NCBI GenBank assembly: GCA_003132445.1 | Contig: PKXU01000082.1 | Span: 42,873-106,872 of the forward strand | DNA: 64,000 bases | DNA from: Acidobacteriaceae bacterium | GTDB lineage: Bacteria > Acidobacteriota > Terriglobia > Terriglobales > Acidobacteriaceae | Direction: 5' to 3' | Shown here: piece after piece, positions 1 to 9,918 of the stretch | Position numbering within the stretch: position 1 is the stretch's first letter | Layout: every line of letters starts with the position of its first letter | Notes under the pieces: model-generated | Databases searched by the model: none | What the model saw: only the letters and a program-made list of their open reading frames with translations | Told to the model about the DNA's origin: nothing | Program-made: the position numbers and the translations under genes

Positions 1-117
1 GTCGCCAGCGATCGCGGAACCGAAGTGGTGCAGCGCAATTTTCCCGGCGACCGCCAGCGTATTCGCCGCTTCGCCTCCACCATGGCGCTCGATATGTTGC
101 GGAAGAAACTGATGTGA
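1..117 (+). CDS. cinA: CinA family protein, C-terminal end (5' truncated by window)
   Basis: Frame 1 reads ...TEVVQRNFPGDRQRIRRFASTMALDMLRKKLM*, resembling the CinA C-terminal tail (FxGDRxxIRxxAxxxALxxLR). Confidence 0.7.
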   Translation, partial: VASDRGTEVVQRNFPGDRQRIRRFASTMALDMLRKKLM

Positions 118-128
118 AGGAAGCCTTT

Positions 129-156
129 AGCTGCGAGCTATGAGCTTCGAGCTTTG
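129..156. repeat. Degenerate 7-nt tandem repeat, 4 units
   Basis: agctgcg agctatg agcttcg agctttg. Confidence 0.85.
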
Positions 157-263
157 AGCACTTGCTTTGCAGCTGGATCGTCGGTTCGTTTGAGTTTAAA
201 CAAATTGCGTGAGCCTCGCGCTCGGTAATTTCAAGATTCCAAGCTGGCGGCAAGGAACTGTTT

Positions 264-851
264 ATGCGCCTCTTTGTTGCTGTCGACATTGACGACGCCA
301 TTCGCGAACGCATCACCCGCTTCATGGAGGGAGTGGAGGGATTCGCGCCTGATGCACGCTGGGCAAAGCCGGAGTCGCTGCATGTGACGTTGAAGTTTAT
401 TGGCGAACAACCTGAAGCCATGGCGGAGCGGATCAAGGAGAATTTGGGCAAGGTGACAGGGGACACTGTCAGTATTCATTTCCGCGGCCACGGATTTTTC
501 CCTTCGGCAACATCAGCGCGCGTGTTCTGGATTGGCATCGATTCGGGGCCAGAATTACCGGCTCTGGCTGGCGCGATTGATAACAAGTTGGCGACGCTTG
601 GAATTCCGAAAGAAGACCGCCCATTCAGCCCTCACCTCACTCTGGCGCGTGGCCGGGTCGGATCCGGTTCACCGCGACGAAGCAAAGCAGATGCTCCGAA
701 TCGCGCTTTTCAGCATTTGCAGAAGAAGATGGCTGCCTTGCCGACGCTTGAGTTTGGTACCATGTCGGCCCGCGAGTTCTTTTTGTATCAAATCCAGCTC
801 TCGCCGAAGGGATCAAGGTACACGAAACTGGCTGGCTTCGGTTTAAAGTAG
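264..851 (+). CDS. thpR: RNA 2',3'-cyclic phosphodiesterase (2'-5' RNA ligase family)
   Basis: MRLFVAVDID start; two HxT motifs (HVTLKFIGE, HLTLARG). Confidence 0.93.
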   Translation: MRLFVAVDIDDAIRERITRFMEGVEGFAPDARWAKPESLHVTLKFIGEQPEAMAERIKENLGKVTGDTVSIHFRGHGFFPSATSARVFWIGIDSGPELPALAGAIDNKLATLGIPKEDRPFSPHLTLARGRVGSGSPRRSKADAPNRAFQHLQKKMAALPTLEFGTMSAREFFLYQIQLSPKGSRYTKLAGFGLK

Positions 852-920
852 CGCCGTCTGAGGGATTGCATTCCCGTACTCTTCTCGCTTCCCGCCCGGT
901 CGGGAACGACGATTCACGAA

Positions 921-1604
921 ATGCCGAGATTACTTCTCATCGCCGCCACGAGCTACCTTTTAGGCTCGATCCCGTTTGGCTATCTCCTGGTGCGGATTTT
1001 TCGGGGTGAGGACGTGCGGCGCATAGGCAGCGGCAATATTGGCGCCACGAATGTCGCTCGCAAATCACCGATGCTGGGCTTGCTGACTCTGTTGCTGGAC
1101 GCGCTGAAAGGATCGACCGCAGTGGCCGCCGGCGTTCTTCTGAATCCCGCGAGCTCTCCTACAATTTTCGAGCGTTTTTCCCCGGCTGATATTCCGTGGC
1201 GTACAATTTTTCCCGCTTCGTCTCCTGAGCTAGTGATAGGTGCTGCCGTAGCTGCGCTTTTTGCCGTCGTTGGCCACATGTTTCCCATCTGGCTGAGCTT
1301 TCGCGGCGGCAAAGGAGTAGCCACGGGGCTGGGCGCATTCCTGATCATTGCTCCGAAAGCCGTGCTGCTTTCGGCCGCTATCTTTTTCGTTCTGGTACTC
1401 ATCTTCCGTTATGTTTCTTTGGGATCGATTGCTGCGGTCGCGGCTTTTCCTAATTTCGCACTGGTGTTGCACGAGTATGGCAATGCCCCCGTGGCTTTGG
1501 TATTAATGGCGATGGCCTCGGTGCTGATCGTCATCAAGCATTCCGCAAATATTCGCCGCCTGCTGACGGGCAGCGAAAACCGATTGGGATCGAGGCACGC
1601 ATGA
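921..1604 (+). CDS. plsY: Glycerol-3-phosphate acyltransferase PlsY
   Basis: YLLGSIPFGYL, GSGNIGATNVAR and FRGGKGVATGLG motifs; membrane protein; overlaps gpsA. Confidence 0.96.
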   Translation: MPRLLLIAATSYLLGSIPFGYLLVRIFRGEDVRRIGSGNIGATNVARKSPMLGLLTLLLDALKGSTAVAAGVLLNPASSPTIFERFSPADIPWRTIFPASSPELVIGAAVAALFAVVGHMFPIWLSFRGGKGVATGLGAFLIIAPKAVLLSAAIFFVLVLIFRYVSLGSIAAVAAFPNFALVLHEYGNAPVALVLMAMASVLIVIKHSANIRRLLTGSENRLGSRHA

Positions 1605-2620
1605 GCGAGATTGCCATCATCGGCGCGGGGGCGTGGGGAACGGGAATCGCGATCGTGCTCGGGCGCAAAGGGACGCACCGCGTCCGGCTGTGGGCGCACG
1701 AGTCCGACGTCTGCGAATCGATTAGTCAGAAGCGGGTCAACGAGAAATTTCTTCCCGGCCGCCCCATTCCTGATTCGGTCTGGGCCAGCAACGATCTGGC
1801 GGCGACTTTGCTGGGAGCACAAATCGTAGTCAGCGTAATGCCTTCGCAGCATTGCCGGGCTCTGTTTCAGCGCATGCGCACGCTGATGCGGCCAGAGACA
1901 TTGATCGTAAGCGCCACCAAAGGATTGGAAGAAGGTTCTTTGCAGCGTATGAGCGAAGTGATCACACAAGTGATGAAAGGTGATGAGGGACTGATTCCAG
2001 CCGTAGGGGCGCTCAGCGGACCATCCTTCGCGCAGGAAGTTGCTCGCGGAGATCCTACGGCGATTACGATCGCGTCAGCGGATGTGGCGCTCCTGCGCAC
2101 GGTACAACAGGAGTTTAGCGATCCAAGCTTTCGTATTTACACCAACAGCGACATGGTCGGCGTAGAACTGGGCGGCGCGCTCAAGAACATTGTTGCCATT
2201 GCCGCAGGAATTTGCGACGGCCTCGGCTTCGGCCACAACTCGGTCGCGGCGCTGATTACGCGCGGTCTGGCGGAGATGACTCGGTTGGTCGTGGCCTGCG
2301 GGGGTCGCGCCGAAACCATGGCCGGACTGGCCGGCCTCGGCGATCTGGTGTTGACCTGCACCGGCGGCTTGTCGCGAAACCGAAGTGTCGGCGTCGAACT
2401 CGGGCGCGGGCGGAAGCTGCCGGACATTATCGCCGGTATGCACGGCATGGTCGCCGAGGGAGTCTTCACTACGACGGCCGCGGTTGGCCTCGCCCACGCC
2501 CGTGGCGTCGAAATGCCGATTACGCAACAGATGCACGCGATTCTGCATCAAGGGAAAGCCCCGCGGGAAGCGATACAGGAGTTGATGGCTCGAAGCGGCA
2601 AGAGTGAGGGTGGGCCGTAA
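1601..2620 (+). CDS. gpsA: NAD(P)H-dependent glycerol-3-phosphate dehydrogenase
   Basis: IIGAGAWGTGIA nucleotide-binding motif, SGPSFAQEVARGDPTA, ALKNIVAIAAGI. Confidence 0.97.
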   Translation: MSEIAIIGAGAWGTGIAIVLGRKGTHRVRLWAHESDVCESISQKRVNEKFLPGRPIPDSVWASNDLAATLLGAQIVVSVMPSQHCRALFQRMRTLMRPETLIVSATKGLEEGSLQRMSEVITQVMKGDEGLIPAVGALSGPSFAQEVARGDPTAITIASADVALLRTVQQEFSDPSFRIYTNSDMVGVELGGALKNIVAIAAGICDGLGFGHNSVAALITRGLAEMTRLVVACGGRAETMAGLAGLGDLVLTCTGGLSRNRSVGVELGRGRKLPDIIAGMHGMVAEGVFTTTAAVGLAHARGVEMPITQQMHAILHQGKAPREAIQELMARSGKSEGGP

Positions 2621-2669
2621 GCTTCGGGCTTCGGCCTTTGGCTCTTAGCTATTAGCTCTTAGCCTTTAG
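2621..2669. repeat. Degenerate 7-nt tandem repeat, 7 units
   Basis: gcttcgg gcttcgg cctttgg ctcttag ctattag ctcttag cctttag. Confidence 0.85.
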
Positions 2670-2778
2670 CACTAGATCCGAGATTCTTGCCATCTTTGGA
2701 GCTCCGCAAATTAAGCAGCACAGCCGTGTTACCCTTTACGGTCTTACCGCTCTGTATCAGCAATAACTGGAGCCCTTC

Positions 2779-3705
2779 ATGTGCGTTCCCAAATATCTGC
2801 TTGCAGTCGTGTTCTTTGTTCTCCCTCTGACCACCGCGGCGGCGCAAACCAAAACCATCGCCGAGCGCCTTGGTTACGCGCGCGATGCGAAGCTACTCAT
2901 CATCCACGCCGACGACCTTGCGGTCGCACACTCTGAAGACGCAGCCAGCTTCGCCGCTCTCGACCAGCATGCCGTGACATCCGCCAGCATCATGGTTCCC
3001 TGCCCCTGGCTGACTGAGGTTGCCGCTTACGCCAAGAACCATCCTGATGCGGACTTGGGATTGCACCTGACTCTGAGCAGCGAATGGAAAAGCTATCGCT
3101 GGGGATCGGTAGCGCCGCGCGACCAGGTTCCGAGTCTGTTTGATTCTTCCGGATATTTGTGGCCCGAGACGGAGCTGGCCGCGAGTAATATTAAACCGGG
3201 AGAGGCGGAGCGCGAGATTCGTGCTCAAATCGAACGCGCCATTGCCATGGGAATTCATCCCACTCACCTGGACAGCCACATGGGCGTCCTTTTCGCGCGG
3301 CCTGAGCTTTTCGCGGTCTATGCGAAAGTTGCCCGCGAGTACAAACTGCCTTTCCTGGCGGTGCAATCCTCAGATGCGCCCAAAGAGCTAATGTCGCTGC
3401 TCACAGACAAAGACATTGTGCTGGATTCGGTGGTGATTGCGAATCCGACCATTGCCCCCGGCGAATGGAAAAAGTTTTATGCAAACGCCATCCAGAATCT
3501 GAAACCCGGGGTCACCGAAATCATTGTCCACCTCGGCCATGACGATGCGGAACTTCAGGCGGTCACGGTCGATCATCCTGACTATGGAGCAGCCTGGCGG
3601 CAGCGCGATTATAACGTCGTGACCAGCCCCGAATTCAAAAAGGCGCTCGAAGACAATCACGTCATTCTTATTCATTGGAAAGACCTGAAAGGCCTTCTCA
3701 ATTAG
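2779..3705 (+). CDS. YdjC/ChbG-family carbohydrate deacetylase, secreted
   Basis: Signal peptide; LLIIHADDLAVAHSED, DLGLHLTL, THLDSHMG metal-site motifs. Confidence 0.85.
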   Translation: MCVPKYLLAVVFFVLPLTTAAAQTKTIAERLGYARDAKLLIIHADDLAVAHSEDAASFAALDQHAVTSASIMVPCPWLTEVAAYAKNHPDADLGLHLTLSSEWKSYRWGSVAPRDQVPSLFDSSGYLWPETELAASNIKPGEAEREIRAQIERAIAMGIHPTHLDSHMGVLFARPELFAVYAKVAREYKLPFLAVQSSDAPKELMSLLTDKDIVLDSVVIANPTIAPGEWKKFYANAIQNLKPGVTEIIVHLGHDDAELQAVTVDHPDYGAAWRQRDYNVVTSPEFKKALEDNHVILIHWKDLKGLLN

Positions 3706-3847
3706 CCTCCTCGTGCGAAAGCGGCGGCTCGCTTTGATTTGCCGACTGCCTCGGCGGTACCACTATCGAAAGGTACTTTGGTAATGCTTCTTACTCTAGC
3801 TTTTCGTCGAGCCTAAGACGTTCACCGTTAGAATTTTAGAGACACGT

Positions 3848-5740
3848 TTGAAAGCTGCCGCCACTTCGTCTTCGGCGTCTGCGATGAGTGAAGGGAGAAA
3901 CTTGTCCGCCAGCGCTCCGAACCCGGCACGCATCCCGATTCTCTATGTAATCCTCGGTGTGCTTCTGGTCATCAGCATTGTCCCAATGTATTTTTATTCC
4001 ACACAGGTTGAGGCGATCAATCGCGACCGGCTGAAGACCAACGAGATGCTGCTGCAGAATACGGTAACGCGTTCGCTCGCCGATGATCTCTCGCAGCATG
4101 AACGCTCGCTGCACATGATGCTGGCAAATTTGTCGTCCGCCATACAGGTCGCCAGCGGCGGTGACATCGGCGAGACCAATATTCATTCTCCCGAACTGCG
4201 AGCCCTGCTGGAAAACTTCGTATCTTCGTCAGACGAGCTTGCCTACGCCACGCTGTTGAACTCCGACGGCAAAGGAATTTCGGCGGGACGAATTGCCCCG
4301 GACGCCTTTCTGAATCGCGAGCTGGAGCGGGCTTATTCCGCCGCGCGCGACGGCCGCGCCTATAACGGTCAGGCGCTGGTCGTGGGCGAAGGAAAATCTG
4401 CCCGTACCGTATTTCTGGTCAGTTATCCGGTCACCTATGAACAGCGTTTCCTGGGAATGATCGGCTCTGTAGTCGACCTGCAATTCCTGATCCGCCGCCT
4501 GCAGGAAGTGAGTGGCGGCGGCCTCACCCCATACGTGGTCGACGCTCAAGGACGATTGGTGGCCGCGGCCAGTCCCGAGTATGCCACGGGGCAGGACATG
4601 AAGAATCTGGACATCGTGCGCAACTTTGTGGGCGGTGGCAATAAAGCGCAACTAGCTGAAACTCGCGAATTCACCATGAATAACGGGGCTGAGAAAGTAG
4701 ATATGCTGGGCACCTACAGCCCGGTCACTTCCCTGGATTGGGCAGTTGTGGTGCAGAAACCTCAGGGCGAAGCCTATCGTGGCATCCTCGAAATGCAGCG
4801 TACCGGCCGCCTGCTGGCTCTTCTGGCAGTTCTGTTGAGCATCGGGGTCAGCATCTTCGCCGCCCGCCGCATTACCAATCCCCTGCAGGTGCTCACGCAA
4901 TCGAGCCGGGCGTTGGCGCGTGGTGATTTTTCTCAGCGTGTTACACTTTTCAGCCGCACGGAAATTGGCGAACTCGCCCACACGTTTAACACCATGTCAG
5001 TGGAACTGGAACGTTTTGTCGCCGACCTGAAGCGCGCCGCCGAAGAAAATCGCGAACTGTTCATGGGCTCCATTCAAATGCTGGCCGGTGCGGTTGACGA
5101 AAAGGATCCGTACACTCGAGGCCATTCTGACCGCGTCACTCGCTATTCCCTGCTGATAGCCAAGGAAATGAACATGTCTGACGAGTTCCTCGAGGTGCTG
5201 CGCATCTCCGCTCAACTTCATGATGTGGGCAAGATCGGCATTGAAGATCACATCCTGAAAAAGCCGGGCGCATTAACCGAAGAAGAGTTCGAAGTCATGA
5301 AGACACACACCACCAAAGGCGCAAACATTTTGCGTCCCGTCACGCAGTTGGCTGAGATGCTTCCTGGCATTGAGTTGCACCATGAGGCGCTCGACGGCCG
5401 GGGATACCCGTACGGTCTGCAGGGTGATCAGATTCCCTTGCTGGCCCGCATCATTGCCGTGGCCGATACTTTCGACGCGCTCACCACCACGCGTCCTTAT
5501 CAGCATGCGCACACGCCCGAGCAAACCCTGCAGATCATCAAGAACCTGGCAGGAAAACGCCTCGATCCGAAAGCGGTGGAAGCTCTGCTCGCGGTCTACA
5601 CCCGGGGTGACATCAAGATCCAGCGATTCACGATCAAGCGTCCGATCGCGCCCCAATCCACGCAGCCGCCCGCCACCCCAGTCACCCCCGGCACAACGAC
5701 TCCTTCCGAAATCGCAACCCTGGAAAGAACTCGAGTCTGA
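3848..5740 (+). CDS. Membrane sensor with Cache-like periplasmic region, HAMP and HD-GYP domain (c-di-GMP phosphodiesterase); ATG at 3884 is an alternative start
   Basis: TM segments, HAMP (RRITNPLQVLTQSSRALARGDFSQRV), LHDVGKIGIEDHIL, HHEALDGRGYPYGL. Confidence 0.93.
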   Translation: MKAAATSSSASAMSEGRNLSASAPNPARIPILYVILGVLLVISIVPMYFYSTQVEAINRDRLKTNEMLLQNTVTRSLADDLSQHERSLHMMLANLSSAIQVASGGDIGETNIHSPELRALLENFVSSSDELAYATLLNSDGKGISAGRIAPDAFLNRELERAYSAARDGRAYNGQALVVGEGKSARTVFLVSYPVTYEQRFLGMIGSVVDLQFLIRRLQEVSGGGLTPYVVDAQGRLVAAASPEYATGQDMKNLDIVRNFVGGGNKAQLAETREFTMNNGAEKVDMLGTYSPVTSLDWAVVVQKPQGEAYRGILEMQRTGRLLALLAVLLSIGVSIFAARRITNPLQVLTQSSRALARGDFSQRVTLFSRTEIGELAHTFNTMSVELERFVADLKRAAEENRELFMGSIQMLAGAVDEKDPYTRGHSDRVTRYSLLIAKEMNMSDEFLEVLRISAQLHDVGKIGIEDHILKKPGALTEEEFEVMKTHTTKGANILRPVTQLAEMLPGIELHHEALDGRGYPYGLQGDQIPLLARIIAVADTFDALTTTRPYQHAHTPEQTLQIIKNLAGKRLDPKAVEALLAVYTRGDIKIQRFTIKRPIAPQSTQPPATPVTPGTTTPSEIATLERTRV

Positions 5741-5864
5741 AAGTTGCCGGCTCTGACTCCGAGCGAGCTTCCTCATTCGGCAGAAGTGCGCCGAGTTTCA
5801 AGATGACTCCTTCCAGTCAAGTTCAGTCTGAGATGATTCTCTCGCTCGGCTCTTTATTGCGAAC

Positions 5865-7082
5865 TCACAGCGCGGCCACGCGCCGTTGCACCAGCAGAAA
5901 GTAGGCAGCCACCAGAACCAGCACCGCTCCGTTTACGCCTAATACGATTGGAGCCGTAAACATGGGAACCAGCCATCCCGAGACCAGGTTGCCCATGGGC
6001 ATACCTCCGCGGAAGGCGCAGTTATAGACGCTCATCACCCTTCCCCGCATTTCGTTGGTGGTAATCAACTGCACCAGGGAGGTCACAGTAGCGAACACCG
6101 CCATCATGGAGGCGCCTACCCATACCAGCGTGGCATAACTCAAGGGCAACGATTTTGAAAGTGAAAATACTGAAATCCCCGCTCCCAAGCAGATGAGCAT
6201 GGTTAGGGCGAACCGTCCTTTGTTGCGCATGTTGCCGATGCCAGCCACCGCCAGCGATCCGCAAATCGATCCCACGCCCATGAGCGAAAGCAGGTTGCCA
6301 TAGGTCTCCGGGCCGCGATGAAAAATGTCTTTAACGAATACTGGAATATAAGTTCGCATGGGCATACTCAACGCCGTCATGCAGAACGCCAGCAAAGTCA
6401 GCGCCACCATGGAGCCCTGCTTGCGCACGAACCCAATGCCCTGCTTCAGGCTGCTGAACATAGACTCCGTGGTCGTCGCCGGCAGATAGCGCGCCGCGAT
6501 CATGGAAAGCGAAACGACGGGAGCGAGAAACGAGATCGCATTCAGCCCAAAGCACCAACCTTCGCCTAACTTTGCTAAAGCCTGTCCCGCGAGCGCAGGC
6601 CCGATCGTAACCGCCATGTTGAACTGGATAGAGTTCAGCGCAATCGCATTGGGCATGTCTTCGCGATCGACCAGCGTTGGAATCAGCGCCTGGTAGGCCG
6701 GTCCACCGAACGCCTGCGCCAACCCGGACACGAACGAGAGACAGAGAATGTGCCACACATGCACCCAACCCGCCGCCACCAGTATGGTGAGTATTCCGGC
6801 GCTCGCCATCTGTACATATTGCGATGCCAGCAGAATCTTTCGGCGTTCGGTGCGGTCGGCTACTACGCCACCGATGAGCGAGAACAGGAAAATAGGAATG
6901 CCGCCGAGAAATTGATCCAGTGCCAGTAGAAACGCCGAATGGCTCAGTCGATAAATCAGCCAGCCCTGCGCCACGATCTGCATCCAGGTGCCAATACTCG
7001 AAGTACAGGCGCCGAACCACATCAGACGGAAATCTCGGTATTGAAATGCTTTGAAAATTCGGCGAAGCGTCGACGTTGCCAT
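5865..7082 (-). CDS. MFS transporter (EntS/MFS_3 type)
   Basis: FQYRDFRLMWFGACTSSIGTWMQIVAQGWLIYRLSHS; many TM segments; start trimmed to MATSTLRR. Confidence 0.88.
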   Translation of the reverse strand: MATSTLRRIFKAFQYRDFRLMWFGACTSSIGTWMQIVAQGWLIYRLSHSAFLLALDQFLGGIPIFLFSLIGGVVADRTERRKILLASQYVQMASAGILTILVAAGWVHVWHILCLSFVSGLAQAFGGPAYQALIPTLVDREDMPNAIALNSIQFNMAVTIGPALAGQALAKLGEGWCFGLNAISFLAPVVSLSMIAARYLPATTTESMFSSLKQGIGFVRKQGSMVALTLLAFCMTALSMPMRTYIPVFVKDIFHRGPETYGNLLSLMGVGSICGSLAVAGIGNMRNKGRFALTMLICLGAGISVFSLSKSLPLSYATLVWVGASMMAVFATVTSLVQLITTNEMRGRVMSVYNCAFRGGMPMGNLVSGWLVPMFTAPIVLGVNGAVLVLVAAYFLLVQRRVAAL

Positions 7083-7313
7083 GTGCTCCGTGCGGTCTTG
7101 CTGTCCGGCATCTATCTTCGCACGAGGAAGCGTTTGCTGCTTTGTGGGTGAGAGCACCCCTATTGGACGCGCGTTTACCCTGGATGTGATCGGGCGCTTG
7201 TATTCGCAGAAGATTTTCACGAAACCTTCATAATGCAGCGATACCCTGCCTTCATCGTCGAAGGATCGTCTTCGCCCCGACCGGATGCCCGTATAATCAA
7301 CTTTTAGCCTTTT

Positions 7314-8270
7314 ATGATTCAGACCCTATTCGGCAGTCTTACGGAAGAACAAAAGCCCAGCTTCATGGATCGCATGAAGCAGGCGGTCACGCGCACCCGC
7401 GAAAACCTCGCCGAGCGCATCGACGAGGTTATTTCCCTCGGCAAAGAGATTGACGCCCGCACTCTCGACGACCTTGAGGCCACGCTCATCGCCGCCGATT
7501 TGGGCAGCACTACCACGCAAGAAGTACTAGGCAAGCTGCGCGAGAAGGCAAACTACAAGCAGATCAGGGACGTTGCCGAACTCAAGCGCCTGCTGAAAGA
7601 AGAGTTGCTGGCAATTTTGAATACGGCGAATACTCGCCCGGTCAGCAAAGTCGAAGGCTCTCCGGAAGTGATTCTGGTGGTTGGCGTGAACGGCACCGGC
7701 AAAACCACCACGATCGGCAAACTGTCGCAGGTTTTCCGCTCCCAGGGAAAAAACGTACTGCTCTGCGCAGCCGACACGTTTCGTGCCGCCGCCATCGACC
7801 AACTCGAGATTTGGGGTTCGCGCACCGGAACCGAAGTCATCAAAACCAAGCCCGGCGGCGATCCTTCAGCAGTATTGTTCGATGCCCTGCAAGCGGCCGT
7901 AGCGCGCAAAGTCGACTACGTTGTGGTCGATACCGCGGGCCGTCTTCACACCAAGACCAGCTTGATGTCGGAACTCGATAAGATGCGGCGCACCGCCCAG
8001 CGCATCATTCCCGGCGCGCCCCATGAAACTTTGCTTGTGATGGACGCGACAACCGGACAAAATGGTTTGCAGCAGGCGCGCATGTTCACCGAATCCGCCG
8101 GGGTCACAGGGATCGTTCTTACCAAACTCGACGGCACGGCAAAAGGCGGAGTCGTAGTGGCGATCTCGCGCGAGCTCGGTTTGCCGGTGCGTTATGTTGG
8201 CGTCGGTGAGAAGGCCGGCGACTTGCTGCCTTTCGATCCGAAAGAATTTGTGGATTCGCTATTTGAATAG
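7314..8270 (+). CDS. ftsY: Signal recognition particle receptor FtsY
   Basis: [49 protein letters not shown]. Confidence 0.98.
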   Translation: MIQTLFGSLTEEQKPSFMDRMKQAVTRTRENLAERIDEVISLGKEIDARTLDDLEATLIAADLGSTTTQEVLGKLREKANYKQIRDVAELKRLLKEELLAILNTANTRPVSKVEGSPEVILVVGVNGTGKTTTIGKLSQVFRSQGKNVLLCAADTFRAAAIDQLEIWGSRTGTEVIKTKPGGDPSAVLFDALQAAVARKVDYVVVDTAGRLHTKTSLMSELDKMRRTAQRIIPGAPHETLLVMDATTGQNGLQQARMFTESAGVTGIVLTKLDGTAKGGVVVAISRELGLPVRYVGVGEKAGDLLPFDPKEFVDSLFE

Positions 8271-8278
8271 GAGCGGAT

Positions 8279-8482
8279 ATGTCGGATGATGGTGAGAAAC
8301 GCTCGAAATTCAAAGTAGTACTCGACTTCCTGAAGCGTCTGGTGGGCAAGAAACCGGCGCCGCCGGGAGATCCGTATGCGTATGCGATGGCGCCGGTACG
8401 TCGCGGTCCCAAAGGCCGGAGCGGAGCCGCCGTCGCTGAGATCGAAGAAGATTCGTATAAAAGTTTCCCTCCGCGCCGTTGA
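8279..8482 (+). CDS. Small basic hypothetical protein (67 aa) directly after ftsY
   Basis: ORF starts 9 nt after the ftsY stop; GAGCGGA upstream as possible RBS. Confidence 0.6.
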   Translation: MSDDGEKRSKFKVVLDFLKRLVGKKPAPPGDPYAYAMAPVRRGPKGRSGAAVAEIEEDSYKSFPPRR

Positions 8483-8546
8483 GCGTAGCGTCGTAGAGCG
8501 TCCGCCAGCCGAGCACTTTACGCACCGAAAGCATTTATGCGGAAGA

Positions 8547-8598
8547 GCGGCCCTTCAGGGCCGCGTCAGCTGTTCCCAGGAATTACGGGCTTCAGCCC
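8547..8598. repeat. Two REP-like hairpins upstream of ribD
   Basis: GCGGCCC-TTCA-GGGCCGC (8547-8564) and GGGCT-TC-AGCCC (8587-8598). Confidence 0.75.
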
Positions 8599-8629
8599 AT
8601 GTGATCCCCCGCCGTGTTAGATTCCCTGA

Positions 8630-9796
8630 ATGCCAGCTGACTCCGCCGACGAACAACTTCTCCACCGCGCTCTGGAGCTCGCTCGTGAAGGATTAGGATT
8701 AGCCTCGCCTAATCCGTACGTCGGCGCGGTAATTACAGACCGCGAAGGCAACGTTGTTGGAACCGGAACCTACACTTATTCCGGCGTAAAGCACGCCGAG
8801 ATTCTTGCTCTCGAATCCGCCGGCAACAAAGCAGGCGGCGGAACTCTCTACATTAACCTCGAACCGCATGCGCATCAGGGACGCACGGCTCCGTGCACGG
8901 ATGCGCTGATCGCCGCAGGCATTCATCGAGTAGTGGCTTCGATGCCCGATCCCAACCCTAAAGTGAGCGGCCAAGGATTCGACCAGCTGCGCTCCGCGGG
9001 CATACAGGTTGAAGTCGGTCCTCTAAGAGATGAGGCTCGCCGTTTGAATGAGGCATTCGCGCGTTACATTCGCTACGGCACGCCCTTTGTCACGCTGAAG
9101 GCCGCCATGACGCTCGATGGCAAGATCGCGCCGCCACCATCCGACGTGCTCGAGCGGCACGAAGGCATTCCTCCCGGCGGATGGGTCACGAGCGAAACCG
9201 CGCGCGCGCACGTGCAAGAGTTGCGGCATCAGAATGACGCGCTAATGGTCGGTGCGGGGACGATTGTTTCCGACAATCCGCTGCTTACCGATCGCAGCGG
9301 CCGTCCGCGACGGCGACCGCTACTGCGCGTCATTCTCGACTCGCGCCTGCGCCTTCCGCTGGAATCGCGGCTGGTGCAAGGCGCTGCGGCGGCACAAAAA
9401 AATGATGTACTGGTTTTTTGCACTACGGCAGATGAGCAGAAGAAGGCTCAACTCGAAGAACTTGGCATTCGCATTGAGACCGTTGCCGCAGGTGAACCGG
9501 ACGGACGTCCAGACCTTCCTGGGATTCTGCGGCGACTCGGGCAACTGGAGATTACATCGGTGCTGATCGAAGGCGGCGCTACCGTGAACTGGGCCGCGCT
9601 AGCCTCAGGCGTGGTCGACAAAGTCTTTCTCTATTACGCGCCGAAGATCCTTGCGGGCTCCGGTTCGATTCCATTCGCGGCTGGCCCGGGATTTCTACAG
9701 ATGTGCCATGCGGCGAAGGTCAACAATATTCAACTGCATCGCTTCGGCGAAGATTTTGCGGTGGAAGGCTATCTGCGCGATCCGTATGCAGAATGA
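8630..9796 (+). CDS. ribD: Bifunctional riboflavin deaminase/reductase RibD
   Basis: SPNPYVGAVI, KHAEILAL, LEPHAHQGRTAPCTD, VTLKAAMTLDGKIA, C-terminal reductase (SVLIEGGATVNWAAL). Confidence 0.96.
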   Translation: MPADSADEQLLHRALELAREGLGLASPNPYVGAVITDREGNVVGTGTYTYSGVKHAEILALESAGNKAGGGTLYINLEPHAHQGRTAPCTDALIAAGIHRVVASMPDPNPKVSGQGFDQLRSAGIQVEVGPLRDEARRLNEAFARYIRYGTPFVTLKAAMTLDGKIAPPPSDVLERHEGIPPGGWVTSETARAHVQELRHQNDALMVGAGTIVSDNPLLTDRSGRPRRRPLLRVILDSRLRLPLESRLVQGAAAAQKNDVLVFCTTADEQKKAQLEELGIRIETVAAGEPDGRPDLPGILRRLGQLEITSVLIEGGATVNWAALASGVVDKVFLYYAPKILAGSGSIPFAAGPGFLQMCHAAKVNNIQLHRFGEDFAVEGYLRDPYAE

Positions 9797-9803
9797 ATTC
9801 CTT

Positions 9804-9886
9804 TCACTACTGAGGCACAGAGTCACAGAGAAAATCAAGTCATGATTTGTTCTTCTCCGTGTCTCTGTGACTCTGTGGTGAATAGG
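9804..9886. repeat. Inverted repeat of CACAGAGTCACAGAG type between ribD and ribE
   Basis: Left arm GAGGCACAGAGTCACAGAGAAAA; right arm reads as CACCACAGAGTCACAGAGACACGGAGAA on the minus strand. Confidence 0.8.
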
Positions 9887-9918
9887 TTTATGATGTTTTG
9901 TTTATCCGAGAGGCGCTT

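Noticed and set aside
9797-9918. Possible FMN riboswitch between ribD and ribE
   Set aside because: No conserved RFN-element core words seen; the region is explained by a CACAGAG-type inverted repeat
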